Below are positions 15,529-25,457 of a stretch of 33,881 nucleotides of DNA, one piece after another. The stretch covers positions 501 through 34,381 of the forward strand of contig VBEE01000046.1 of the NCBI GenBank assembly GCA_005881715.1. The letters run 5' to 3'. The stretch's first letter is position 1; each line of letters begins with the position of its first letter. Below the pieces are notes generated by a model, which did not search any database, had not been told where the DNA came from, and worked only from the letters and a program-made list of their open reading frames with translations. The translations under genes and the position numbers were made by a program. The DNA is from Chloroflexota bacterium (GTDB lineage: Bacteria; Chloroflexota; Dormibacteria; CF-121).

Positions 15529-16728
15529 ATGATGCTTCCCAGCCGCATCGCCGTCGCCATCAGTCTGCATCGCATCCTCGAGCCTGGCGAGCGTGTGGTG
15601 GTCGCGGTGTCGGGCGGACCCGACTCGCTGGCGCTGCTTTCCATCTTGCGCGAGATTCTTCCGGCACGGCCGCTTCATCTCACCGTCGCGCATTTCGACC
15701 ACGGCTGGCGGGCCGACAGCCAGGATGATCGCGACTTCGTCGCCTCGATGGCGGCGACGTGGGGCTTTGACTTCCATACCGCGCGCGCGCCGACCGGCAC
15801 CCCGCACACGGAAAACGCCGCCCGGACCGCGCGGTATGCCTTCCTCCGGCAGACGGCAACCGAGACGAACAGCACCGCCATCGCGCTCGGCCACACGCGG
15901 GATGACCAGGTGGAGACCCTCCTCCTCCACCTGCTTCGCGGCAGCGGTTCGCGCGGGCTCGGCGCGATGCGCCGGCGCGACGGCGACCTTGCCCGGCCGC
16001 TGCTCGACATCGCGCGGCACGACATCGAGGCCTACTTGAGCCGGCTCCATCTCACACCCCGCCGCGACGCGACCAACGCGGACCCGCGTTTCACCCGCAA
16101 CCGGCTGCGTCAGGCGCTCCTCCCGGCGATCGACGCCTTCGATCCGGCGGCGCGCGAGCTGCTGGCCCGCACCGCCGACATCCTCAGCGAGGAGGATCGC
16201 TTCCTCGACGCCCAGGTGGCGGGCCTTCCCGAGGACATTGCCAGGGACCGCGACGCCTTCGCCAAACTACCGCCGGCTCTCCAACGTCGCGCCATCCGCC
16301 GCCTCATTCCCGATGCCGGGTTCCGGGAGATCGAGGCCGCCCGCGCGGCGCGCAGTGATTCCCTCCCCCGCTTTGCGGGGGAGGGTCGGGGTGGGGGCAT
16401 TGTGACGGCCGTCACCTGCCGCTGCGATCCAGCAACGTTCAAGGCCCGCGACCAGGTCGCTCACCTCGACGCAGACCTCGTGCGGCTGCCCCTTACGGTC
16501 GCCACCCGTAAACCGGGAGACCGGATGCGTGCGCTCGGCCTCAAGGAGCCCAAGCGGCTGCAGGACATCCTGGTTGACGCCCATGTTCCGAGACAGGTCC
16601 GTGACAGCCTGCCGGTGGTCTCGGACAGCGAGGAAATCGTCTGGATTCCAGGCGTCACCGTGACCGAAAGCAAGCGCGTAACGTCGGCGACACGCCGCCA
16701 ACTCCATCTCGAAATCGTGCCTTCCTGA
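15529..16728 (+). CDS. tilS: tRNA(Ile)-lysidine synthetase
   Basis: A 399-residue enzyme that converts C34 of tRNA-Ile2(CAU) to lysidine so that it reads AUA. The N-terminal PP-loop ATPase carries SGGPDS (residues 28-33), the HFDHGWR and GHTRDDQVET motifs. A central helical linker follows, and a C-terminal TilS domain with RKPGDRMRALGLKEPKRLQDILVD (given here only as landmarks near residues 325-345). Two adjacent ATGs (15529, 15532) are possible; any earlier start would fall inside the tRNA. A palindromic repeat is inserted in frame near residues 278-291. There is no SD beyond the tRNA 3' end. Confidence 0.94.
   Translation: MMLPSRIAVAISLHRILEPGERVVVAVSGGPDSLALLSILREILPARPLHLTVAHFDHGWRADSQDDRDFVASMAATWGFDFHTARAPTGTPHTENAARTARYAFLRQTATETNSTAIALGHTRDDQVETLLLHLLRGSGSRGLGAMRRRDGDLARPLLDIARHDIEAYLSRLHLTPRRDATNADPRFTRNRLRQALLPAIDAFDPAARELLARTADILSEEDRFLDAQVAGLPEDIARDRDAFAKLPPALQRRAIRRLIPDAGFREIEAARAARSDSLPRFAGEGRGGGIVTAVTCRCDPATFKARDQVAHLDADLVRLPLTVATRKPGDRMRALGLKEPKRLQDILVDAHVPRQVRDSLPVVSDSEEIVWIPGVTVTESKRVTSATRRQLHLEIVPS
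16360..16400 (+). repeat. REP-like palindromic element inside tilS
   Basis: CCCTCCCCCGC (16361-16371), loop TTT, GCGGGGGAGGG (16375-16385): a perfect 11-bp palindrome followed by TCGGGGTGGGGGC. The form resembles dispersed C-rich/G-rich intergenic palindromes known from many bacterial genomes. It is read through in frame as SLPRFAGEGRGGG, between the ATPase and C-terminal domains of TilS. No second copy was noticed in this window. Confidence 0.75.
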
Positions 16729-16773
16729 ACTCGTTCTGCTTCGTGCCGACTAACAGGTTCCTTAAAAATCCGG

Positions 16774-16782
16774 TGTTAAGAT
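16774..16782 (+). promoter_or_regulatory. candidate extended -10 for ftsH
   Basis: TGT-TAAGAT, with the -10 at 16777-16782, lies 3 nt before GTG 16786 and 9 nt before ATG 16792. A start near 16789 would make ftsH leaderless or nearly so if ATG 16792 is used. No convincing -35. Confidence 0.35.
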
Positions 16783-16791
16783 AGCGTGGCC

Positions 16792-18831
<2,040 letters not shown>

Positions 18832-18920
18832 ACCGGCGTTCGCCGCTCGCGTAGGACGATCGGTTGCCGGCGCGTTATATTGGAAGCGACCGCTTGGATC
18901 ATGTGGACCGAGACGGAATC

Positions 18921-19754
18921 ATGCAGAAGCCGACCATCGCGATCATCGGACCCGGCCGTGCCGGTTCCGCGCTGGGGCGGGCACTCCGCTCGGCCGGCTA
19001 TCCCATCGCCGCCATCGGCGGCCGCAACCCGGATAACGTCCGCAACCTGGCTCAGGAGCTCGGCGCCCGCGCCTGCCAGAGCCCGGCCACGACGATCGAT
19101 CTTGCCGATCTGACCATCCTCGCCGTCCCCGATGACGTCATCCTGTCGCTGGCGACCGACATGGTCGACTCCCTCTGCTCCGCGGCGGGCAGGTCGGTTG
19201 TTCACCTGAGCGGAGCCCAGGACCGCGCCGCCCTGCGCCCTCTGGCGGAGCAGGCCGGCCTGCGAACGGGGGTCTTCCATCCCTTGCAAACCTTCCGCCG
19301 CGGCCCGCAGGCGGCAGAGAATGTGGCCGGTACCTACTTCGGGATCGACGCCGAGCCGCAGTTCCGCGATCAGCTGACGCAGCTCGCGCTGGGTATCGGC
19401 GGCCATCCCTTCGACCTCAGCGGCATCGACCGCGCGCTCTATCATGCCGCGGCCGTCTTCGCAGCGAACTATCCGACCACACTGCTCGCGGAAGCGATCG
19501 CGCTCGCCTCGCAGGCGGGGCTCGAGGCGGAGACGGCGCGACAGGGAATGACGACCTTGCTCGCGGGCGCCGTCAAAAATCTGGGCGAGCTCACGCCCGC
19601 CGAGGCGATCACCGGCCCGGCGTCGCGCGGCGACCAGGGCACGATCCAGCGACATCTCGATGCGCTGAAGAAGGATCCGGAGCTGCAACGGCTTTACCAA
19701 CTCCTCGCCGAGCGCACGAAACAGCTCAACCCCGACAAGGAGGCGGCCGCATGA
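18921..19754 (+). CDS. Rossmann/DUF2520 oxidoreductase, possible ketopantoate reductase (PanG-like)
   Basis: A 277-residue protein. The N-terminal Rossmann fold opens with IAIIGPGRAGSALGRAL and carries VPDDVIL; the C-terminal helical DUF2520 domain includes YHAAAVFAANYPTTLL. It overlaps panB by 4 bp (ATGA) in a pantothenate operon that lacks panE, so reduction of 2-dehydropantoate to pantoate is the obvious candidate activity; PanG, a ketopantoate reductase described in Francisella and Enterococcus, is of similar type as far as I recall. ATG 18921 is chosen because it immediately precedes the Rossmann strand. A -10-like TATATT lies at 18876-18881. The function is an inference from context. 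Confidence 0.8.
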   Translation: MQKPTIAIIGPGRAGSALGRALRSAGYPIAAIGGRNPDNVRNLAQELGARACQSPATTIDLADLTILAVPDDVILSLATDMVDSLCSAAGRSVVHLSGAQDRAALRPLAEQAGLRTGVFHPLQTFRRGPQAAENVAGTYFGIDAEPQFRDQLTQLALGIGGHPFDLSGIDRALYHAAAVFAANYPTTLLAEAIALASQAGLEAETARQGMTTLLAGAVKNLGELTPAEAITGPASRGDQGTIQRHLDALKKDPELQRLYQLLAERTKQLNPDKEAAA

Positions 19755-20554
19755 CGACCAGCATCCGCGACTTGCGTAAATGGAAGACCGAAGGTAAGAC
19801 GTTCACGATGCTTACCGCCTACGACTACACGACCGCACGCTGGCTCGATCGCGCCGGCATCCCGGTGCTGCTGGTGGGTGACAGCCTCGGCATGACCATG
19901 CTCGGGTACCCCGACACGCTCAGCGTCACCATGGACGACATGATCCGCCACGCCAGCGCCGTCGTCCGTGGAGCGCCGAACGCGCTGGTGATCGGCGATC
20001 TGCCATTCATGGCGTATCACGCGTCGGCGGAAGACGCCATCCGCAACGCGGGCCGCTTTCTGCAGGAGGCGCGCGTCCAGGCGGTCAAGATGGAAGGCGG
20101 CGGGCGGGTCGTCGAGTACACGCGGCAGCTCGCTGCCATGGGTATCCCCGTGATGGCGCACCTCGGCCTGACGCCCACCTTTGTCAACCAGTTTGGCGGG
20201 TATCGGGTCCAGGGCCGCAGCGATGAGGCCGCGGAGCAGATCCTCAACGATGCGAAGGCCCTCGAAGAGGCGGGGGCGTTCGCCGTCGTACTGGAGGGCA
20301 TCCCAAGCGCCCTGGGCGAGCGGGTGACGAAGGCGCTGGCGATTCCCACGATCGGCATCGGCGCCGGGCCGCGCTGCGACGCCCAGGTGCTCGTCATTCA
20401 GGACGTCCTCGGACTGACGCCCGACCACGTCGCGAAATTTGTTCGCCAGTACGCCAAACTTGGCGAGGCGATCGAGGCCGCCGCTCGCGAGTTCGACCAG
20501 GACGTGCGGACCGGCGCCTTCCCCACCCCTGAGCACGAGTACTCCGCCCGCTAA
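19751..20554 (+). CDS. panB: 3-methyl-2-oxobutanoate hydroxymethyltransferase
   Basis: A 267-residue enzyme making ketopantoate from 2-oxoisovalerate and 5,10-methylenetetrahydrofolate, the first step of pantothenate synthesis. Family motifs are clear: MLTAYDYTTARWLDRAGI, VGDSLGMTMLGY, VKMEGG, HLGLTPTFVNQFGGYRVQGR, and the C-terminal IGIGAGPRCDAQVLVIQDVLG. Length is normal. The ATG overlaps the upstream stop by 4 bp. Confidence 0.96.
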   Translation: MTTSIRDLRKWKTEGKTFTMLTAYDYTTARWLDRAGIPVLLVGDSLGMTMLGYPDTLSVTMDDMIRHASAVVRGAPNALVIGDLPFMAYHASAEDAIRNAGRFLQEARVQAVKMEGGGRVVEYTRQLAAMGIPVMAHLGLTPTFVNQFGGYRVQGRSDEAAEQILNDAKALEEAGAFAVVLEGIPSALGERVTKALAIPTIGIGAGPRCDAQVLVIQDVLGLTPDHVAKFVRQYAKLGEAIEAAAREFDQDVRTGAFPTPEHEYSAR

Positions 20555-20576
20555 ACCGCTCCTCATCGAGTCGGCG

Positions 20577-21410
20577 ATGGCCATGCAGGAGCAGGCGATC
20601 GCCTGGCGTCAGGCCGGCGAGGATATTGGCTTCGTCCCCACGATGGGCGCGCTCCACGCGGGGCACGAGCGGCTGGTGACGCGTGCCCGGCGGGAGAACC
20701 AGCGCGTGATCGTCAGCATCTTCGTCAACCCAACCCAGTTCGGGCCCAATGAAGACTTCGCCAGCTATCCCCGTTCCTTCGAGGCGGATCGTGCTCGGCT
20801 GGAGGCGCTCGGCGTGGACGCAATCTTCAATCCGTCAGTCGACCAGATCTATCCGTCCAGCTTCAAGACCCGGGTCGATCCCGGGCCGCTCGCCGAGCTG
20901 CTGGAGGGAAAAAGCCGGCCGGGCCACTTCGCCGGCGTGCTCACGGTCGTGCTCAAGCTCTTCCAGCTGACCCAGCCGAAGCGCGCCTATTTCGGCCAGA
21001 AGGACTTCCAGCAGGTGGTCCTGGTGCGCCAGCTGGTTCGCGACTTCGCGCTCCCGGTCCGGATCGTGGCGGTGCCCACCGTTCGTGAGCCGGACGGCCT
21101 GGCGATCAGCTCGCGCAACGCCTACCTTGGGCCGCCGCAGCGGGCCGTGGCGCCTTCGATCCACAATGCGCTGGACGGAGCGTCCAATGCGTTCGGCGCC
21201 GGTGTGACCGACCCCGCCGAATTGGAGGCGATCGTGCGGCACCTCCTCGACGGTACGCCTGGCGTGGCGATCGACTATGTGGCGGTGGTCGACGATACCA
21301 CGCTCCGTCGCCCGGTCCGGACCATTGCGGGCAATGTTTTGGCGGTCGCTGTTAAACTTGGACCAATCAGATTGATCGACAACGTCGTTTTAGGAGCAGA
21401 GCGCCTCTGA
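20577..21410 (+). CDS. panC: pantothenate synthetase
   Basis: Joins pantoate and beta-alanine using ATP. Class signatures: FVPTMGALHAGH (HIGH-like), SIFVNPTQFGPNEDF, GHFAGVLTVVLKLF, YFGQKDFQQ, and the KMSKS-like AISSRNAYL. From ATG 20577 the protein has 277 residues. However, the conserved N-terminal strand (LLIES, comparable to LIIET of E. coli PanC) is encoded just upstream of this ATG, so the true start is probably earlier: CTG 20529 or TTG 20460, both overlapping panB. ATG is used here as the conservative choice. The 3' end abuts the nadC reading frame. Confidence 0.93.
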   Translation: MAMQEQAIAWRQAGEDIGFVPTMGALHAGHERLVTRARRENQRVIVSIFVNPTQFGPNEDFASYPRSFEADRARLEALGVDAIFNPSVDQIYPSSFKTRVDPGPLAELLEGKSRPGHFAGVLTVVLKLFQLTQPKRAYFGQKDFQQVVLVRQLVRDFALPVRIVAVPTVREPDGLAISSRNAYLGPPQRAVAPSIHNALDGASNAFGAGVTDPAELEAIVRHLLDGTPGVAIDYVAVVDDTTLRRPVRTIAGNVLAVAVKLGPIRLIDNVVLGAERL

Positions 21411-21475
21411 GTTCAGTCCGGCGCTCGAAAGCGAAGGGGCGCGCAACAACTTCAAAGGTCAAGGCGAAGCCGTCC

Positions 21476-22660
21476 GTGAAATCGGCACGCCCGAAGTCGG
21501 CGGAGCCCGCCCGCAAGGGGTCCTCGGTCGCCCGGAAAACGGCGGTCGCCACCCGATCGGCCTCGAAGCCGGCCGCCCAGCGCAGCCAGCCCGCCCCCCC
21601 GCCAACCCCCCTGCCGCCTCCGCCGGTGGTTGCCCAGCCAGCGCCGGTCCAGCCGCCCCTGGCGCCGGGCGTGCCCATCATGCCCTTCCCCCGGCCGACC
21701 ATCCTTGGCCTGGGGTCGCCCTGGCGGACCGCCGGGCGCCCGCCCGGGATGCCCCCGCGTCCCAGCCCGCCGCCCCACCCGCCGGCGGCCCAACCGCGGC
21801 CGGCCGCCGTCCCGGTCGTCACCATGAAATTCCCGATGAGTGCGGTCGACAAGCTGATCAAGGAGGCGCTGGCCGAGGACGTCGGTGACGGCGACCTGAC
21901 GAGCGAATCACTCTTTCCTGGAAAGGTGAAGGCGCGCGGCAAGCTGATTGCCAACGAAGAAGGCGTCCTCGCTGGGCTGCCAATCTTCAAGCGGGTTTTC
22001 GAGCTGGTCGACAAGAACATCACGTTCGAGCCGCGTGCCACCGACGGCATGGCGTTGGCCGGTGGCCAGCTGGTCGCCCGGATCTCGGGGCCCGCGGTCA
22101 GCGTCCTGCGAGCCGAGCGCACCGCGCTGAACTTCCTGCAACTGCTGTCCGGGATCGCCTCCCAGACCGCGAAGTTTGCCAACGCCGTCAAGGGGACCAA
22201 GACGCGCATCCTCGACACCCGTCGCACAACCCCGGGCCTGCGGTTCCTGGAAAAGTACGCGGTCGAGGTCGGCGGCGGCGTCAGCGTGCAGAAGGGGCTG
22301 GCCGATCGGCTGGTCGTGACCGAATCGCACCTGGCGCTCAGCGAGGGTGTCCCGAACATCGTCAGGCAGCTGCGCAAGGCACACCCGGGCAAGCGGATCG
22401 AGCTCACCGTGACGAACATGCAGGAGCTCGACCAGGCGTTGATGTCGAAGGTCAATGTGCTCTTGCTGGAGAACTTCCCTCCGGGCCAGGTTCGGCAGGC
22501 GATCGCGCTGGTGCAGGGGCGTGCCAAGGTGGAGATCACCGGCAAGGTCGGTCTTGACAACGCGCGAGCCTATGCCCTCGCCGGCGTCGACTACATCTCG
22601 GTCAGCCAGCTGACGCAATCCGTGAAGGCGTTCGACTTCAGTTTCCGCGTCACGCGATGA
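21476..22660 (+). CDS. nadC: quinolinate phosphoribosyltransferase with proline-rich N-terminal extension
   Basis: The C-terminal 278 residues (from ATG 21824) are a full-length NadC, which converts quinolinate and PRPP to nicotinate mononucleotide. Landmarks are EDVGDGDLTSESL, AERTALNFLQLLSGIA, TRILDTRRTTPGLR, KYAVEVGGG and the final VDYISVSQLTQS. Upstream the frame stays open for at least 116 more codons with strongly GC-rich third positions, encoding a Lys/Ala-rich segment and then a Pro-rich segment (APPPTPLPPPPVV and similar). The extension is unusual for the family. GTG 21476 is used; a CTG at 21407 overlapping the panC stop and preceded by AGGAG is an alternative; ATG 21824 would leave a 413-bp gap. 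Confidence 0.92.
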   Translation: MKSARPKSAEPARKGSSVARKTAVATRSASKPAAQRSQPAPPPTPLPPPPVVAQPAPVQPPLAPGVPIMPFPRPTILGLGSPWRTAGRPPGMPPRPSPPPHPPAAQPRPAAVPVVTMKFPMSAVDKLIKEALAEDVGDGDLTSESLFPGKVKARGKLIANEEGVLAGLPIFKRVFELVDKNITFEPRATDGMALAGGQLVARISGPAVSVLRAERTALNFLQLLSGIASQTAKFANAVKGTKTRILDTRRTTPGLRFLEKYAVEVGGGVSVQKGLADRLVVTESHLALSEGVPNIVRQLRKAHPGKRIELTVTNMQELDQALMSKVNVLLLENFPPGQVRQAIALVQGRAKVEITGKVGLDNARAYALAGVDYISVSQLTQSVKAFDFSFRVTR

Positions 22661-23121
22661 GCGAACCTGAGATTCGTGAGTTGTACCGCCGTCTGCTGGA
22701 CGGCTGGAACCGCCGCGACGGCGCGGCCTTTGCGGCGCCATTCGCCGAGGATGGCGACGTGGTCGGATTCGACGGCAGCCAGATCTCGGGTCGCGCCCGG
22801 ATTGCCGCGGAGATGGAGCGCATCTTCAACGACCATGCGACCGGTACCTACGTCGGCAAAGTCCAGGGCGTGCGGATGCTCGGTCCTCAAACCGCGGTCG
22901 TGCGGGCGGTGGCGGGGGTCATTCCGGCGGGGCACGCAGACCTTGATCCCAAACTCAATTCCGTGCAAGCGCTCGTCGCCGAGCAATCTGATGGCCGGTG
23001 GCAGATCGTCCTTTACCAGAACACGCCGGCGCAGTTCCACGGCCGCCCGGACCTGGCCGAGAGCCTGACGAGCGAGCTGCGAAGCCGGTTAGTGGTAGAC
23101 GGGGGCCGCGACCGGCGCTAG
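22657..23121 (+). CDS. SnoaL-like protein, SgcJ/EcaC type
   Basis: A 154-residue NTF2-fold protein. The N-terminus (EIRELYRRLLDGWNRRDGAAFAAPFAEDGDVVGFDG) and the IFNDHATGTYVGKV and ALVAEQSDGRWQIVLYQNTPA segments match the SgcJ/EcaC group (landmarks only). Enzymatic role unknown. The ATG overlaps the nadC stop by 4 bp, so it is the last gene of the panB-panC-nadC transcript. Its 3' end overlaps the convergent patatin gene by 33 bp. Confidence 0.82.
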   Translation: MSEPEIRELYRRLLDGWNRRDGAAFAAPFAEDGDVVGFDGSQISGRARIAAEMERIFNDHATGTYVGKVQGVRMLGPQTAVVRAVAGVIPAGHADLDPKLNSVQALVAEQSDGRWQIVLYQNTPAQFHGRPDLAESLTSELRSRLVVDGGRDRR

Positions 23122-23958
23122 TTCGGGCAGCGGGCGGCGTTTGCGCCGGGTGTCCAGGATTTCACAGGCGAATCGATATCCCTCGTGCAGGTAGAAGTCG
23201 GTGGCGCTGAAATCCATGGAGTGGCGTAAGAAGCCGGCGTCGGGCCGCAGGTGGATGATCTCGACCGACCGCCCCATCTGCTTGATCGTCCAGCGAGTCC
23301 GGTGCTGGGCGGCGATCTGGAACGTATGGTCGACGATGGCGTTCATCGATCCCAGCGGTGCGGGCAGCCGCCCTGCATAGCCGGAGTCCAATACGTAAAT
23401 CCGCCGGGCTCCCAGCTCGATGGCGGTGTCGAGCCCGGTCGGATCGACCAGCCCGCCGTCCACGTGTTGCCTCCCCTCGATGATCACCGGCGGGAAGACG
23501 CCGGGGATTGCCGACGACGCCAGCACCGCCGGTCCGAGCGGACCGTGCGAGAACACCGCCTTCGTTCCCAGCGTCAGGTCGATGGCGACAGTGTGGAGCG
23601 GCACCGCCAGGTCTTCGAAGTTGTGCACTTGCAGGTGCCGGGCAACGAACCGGGACAGCCCGCCGCCTTCATAGAGCGACGGTTTGCGCCGCACCATGTT
23701 CCGGGCGGCCCGCCACCAGACGATGTCGAGCGTGCGGCGCGTCACCTGGCGCCAGACTTCCTCCAGCTTCTTTACCCACTCCAGGTCGGGGCGGTGGGCA
23801 AGCCAGGCACCGTTCCAAGCGCCGATCGACACCCCCACCACGAAGTCCGGCGTGATGTCCCGCTCGATCAGGGCCCGCAGCATGCCGACCTGGACGGCCC
23901 CGCGCGCCCCACCCCCCGAAATCGCAAACGCGGTCCTGTCCCGCCGCAAGTGCAGCAT
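23089..23958 (-). CDS. patatin-like phospholipase
   Basis: A 289-residue lipid acyl hydrolase of the RssA/NTE type. It carries the oxyanion-hole motif SGGGARG (about residues 14-20), the nucleophile elbow GVSIG (Ser near 44), and the catalytic Asp in VDGGLVDP, which together form the Ser-Asp dyad. No signal peptide. ATG 23958 is preferred, since the homologous region begins right there; a longer frame starts at 24024. On the minus strand TAAACT lies 10 nt before the ATG. It is divergent from the rpsA-like gene. Confidence 0.88.
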   Translation of the reverse strand: MLHLRRDRTAFAISGGGARGAVQVGMLRALIERDITPDFVVGVSIGAWNGAWLAHRPDLEWVKKLEEVWRQVTRRTLDIVWWRAARNMVRRKPSLYEGGGLSRFVARHLQVHNFEDLAVPLHTVAIDLTLGTKAVFSHGPLGPAVLASSAIPGVFPPVIIEGRQHVDGGLVDPTGLDTAIELGARRIYVLDSGYAGRLPAPLGSMNAIVDHTFQIAAQHRTRWTIKQMGRSVEIIHLRPDAGFLRHSMDFSATDFYLHEGYRFACEILDTRRKRRPLPELAPVAAPVYH

Positions 23959-24051
23959 GCCCAGTTTTAGTTTATGCAAGCATTGGACGCTACGTCTATT
24001 CCTGACTTCACATTCGACCTTCACGCGCGCGCGGAGAGCGCATCATGCTGC

Positions 24052-24061
24052 TTGCTATACT
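24052..24061 (+). promoter_or_regulatory. extended -10 promoter of the rpsA-like gene
   Basis: TTGC-TATACT (24052-24061): a near-consensus -10 with an upstream TGn. Predicted start near 24068 gives a leader of about 70 nt. The same TTGCTANNNT pattern occurs at 15429 and 31217. Confidence 0.6.
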
Positions 24062-24136
24062 TCGGTGTGACTCGCGCTCCTGCCTACAACCTGACGACCA
24101 ACGAGTTCCAATAACACAAGGTGGTGGCCTACTGGA

Positions 24137-25363
24137 TTGTCTGAATTCGAGCTTTCTCAGGACTCGTCCGACTCGCAGAACGGAAGCGCAGCGACGATGG
24201 AGGAGTTCCTCAATCAGGAGGAAGCTTCTAACAAGCGCCTAGCCCACGGCGACATCATCGACGGCGTCGTCGTCCGGGTCGATCCCGATGAGGTCCTGGT
24301 CGATGTCGGCTCGAAATCCGAAGGGGTAATCTCCAGCCGGGAGCTGGGCACCCGCGAGGCCGGGACCCCCGACCTGCATTCCGGTGACCGGATCAAGGTC
24401 TTCGTCCTCCAGCCTGAGAATGAGGACGGCAACGTCGTCCTCTCGTTGCGTCGGGCGCGCGCGGAGTCGGTCTGGGTCAAGGCGCAGGAGCAGCAGGTGT
24501 CCGGCGAGATGATGGATGCCGAGGTGCGCGAGCAGAATAAGGGCGGGCTGATCGTGAACATCCTGGGCCTGCGCGGCTTCCTGCCCACCTCTCAGGTCTC
24601 CCGCACCTACAGCGCGAACCTGCAGGAGCTGGTCGGGCAGCGGATCGGCGTCAAGATCCTCGAGGTCAACCGCAAGCGCAACCGGCTGATCGTCAGCCAG
24701 AAAGCCGCCTTCGACGAGGACCGCGCCCGCCAGCGTGGTGAGCTGTTCGAAAAACTCAAGGTCGGCGATGAGATCGAGGGCAAGGTGTCGGGCCTGACCA
24801 CTTACGGCGCCTTCGTCAATCTGGGCGCCGCCGACGGCCTGATCCATATCTCCGAGCTCTCCTGGGACCGGGTGGCGAATGTCGCCGACGTCCTCCAGGT
24901 CGGCCAGGACATCCGGGTCAAGGTCATCAAGCTGGATCCGGATACGTCGCGCATTTCCCTCAGCCTGCGGCAGCTCGGTCAGGACCCCTGGGATCACATC
25001 GAGAAGCGGTTTCCGCCCGGCGCCATCGTGGAAGGCGAGGTGACCAAGATCAAGAAGTACGGGGCCTTTCTCCAGATCGGCGACGGCATCGAGGGTCTGT
25101 TGCACATCTCGGAGCTCGCCTGGGAGCACGTCGAGCACACCGAAGATGTGGTCCAGGTCGGCCAGAAACTACGGGTCCGCGTGTTGCAGGCGGATCGGAG
25201 CCGCCGGCGGATCAGTCTCTCGCTCAAGCAGGCCGAGGAACCCGCCGACGGTGGCCGCCCCGAGGCTGGAGACGTGTCCGATTATCCGGGCGAGATCGAG
25301 CGGGTGCCGGAGAGTGAGCGCGCGCCCGTCTACGCCGAGGTCAGCGCAGCCCCGCAAGAATAG
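24137..25363 (+). CDS. rpsA: 30S ribosomal protein S1-like, four S1 domains
   Basis: A 408-residue protein with four S1 OB-folds, at about residues 35-105 (DGVVVRVDPDEVLVDVGSKS), 120-190 (GGLIVNILGLRGFLPTSQV), 205-275 (GKVSGLTTYGAFVNLG) and 290-362 (GEVTKIKKYGAFLQIG). Repeats 3 and 4 are the closest to each other. This architecture is usual for S1 of Gram-positive-type bacteria, which binds mRNA at the ribosome. TTG 24137 is used, with a weak SD (AGGTGG) upstream; ATG 24197 is an alternative that would drop an acidic 20-residue N-terminus. The C-terminus is acidic and disordered. Confidence 0.9.
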   Translation: MSEFELSQDSSDSQNGSAATMEEFLNQEEASNKRLAHGDIIDGVVVRVDPDEVLVDVGSKSEGVISSRELGTREAGTPDLHSGDRIKVFVLQPENEDGNVVLSLRRARAESVWVKAQEQQVSGEMMDAEVREQNKGGLIVNILGLRGFLPTSQVSRTYSANLQELVGQRIGVKILEVNRKRNRLIVSQKAAFDEDRARQRGELFEKLKVGDEIEGKVSGLTTYGAFVNLGAADGLIHISELSWDRVANVADVLQVGQDIRVKVIKLDPDTSRISLSLRQLGQDPWDHIEKRFPPGAIVEGEVTKIKKYGAFLQIGDGIEGLLHISELAWEHVEHTEDVVQVGQKLRVRVLQADRSRRRISLSLKQAEEPADGGRPEAGDVSDYPGEIERVPESERAPVYAEVSAAPQE

Positions 25364-25457
25364 CGGCAATCGGCAGTCGCCACGCTAAGGGATTATTAGA
25401 GTCTGGCGCGTATTCACGCCGAATTTGCGCTATGCTTCCGAGAACGATTGTTTAGGC

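Noticed and set aside
16750-16782. Full -35/-10 promoter for ftsH using CTAACA as -35
   Set aside because: The spacer would be 21 bp, too long for a standard promoter; only the extended -10 is reported.
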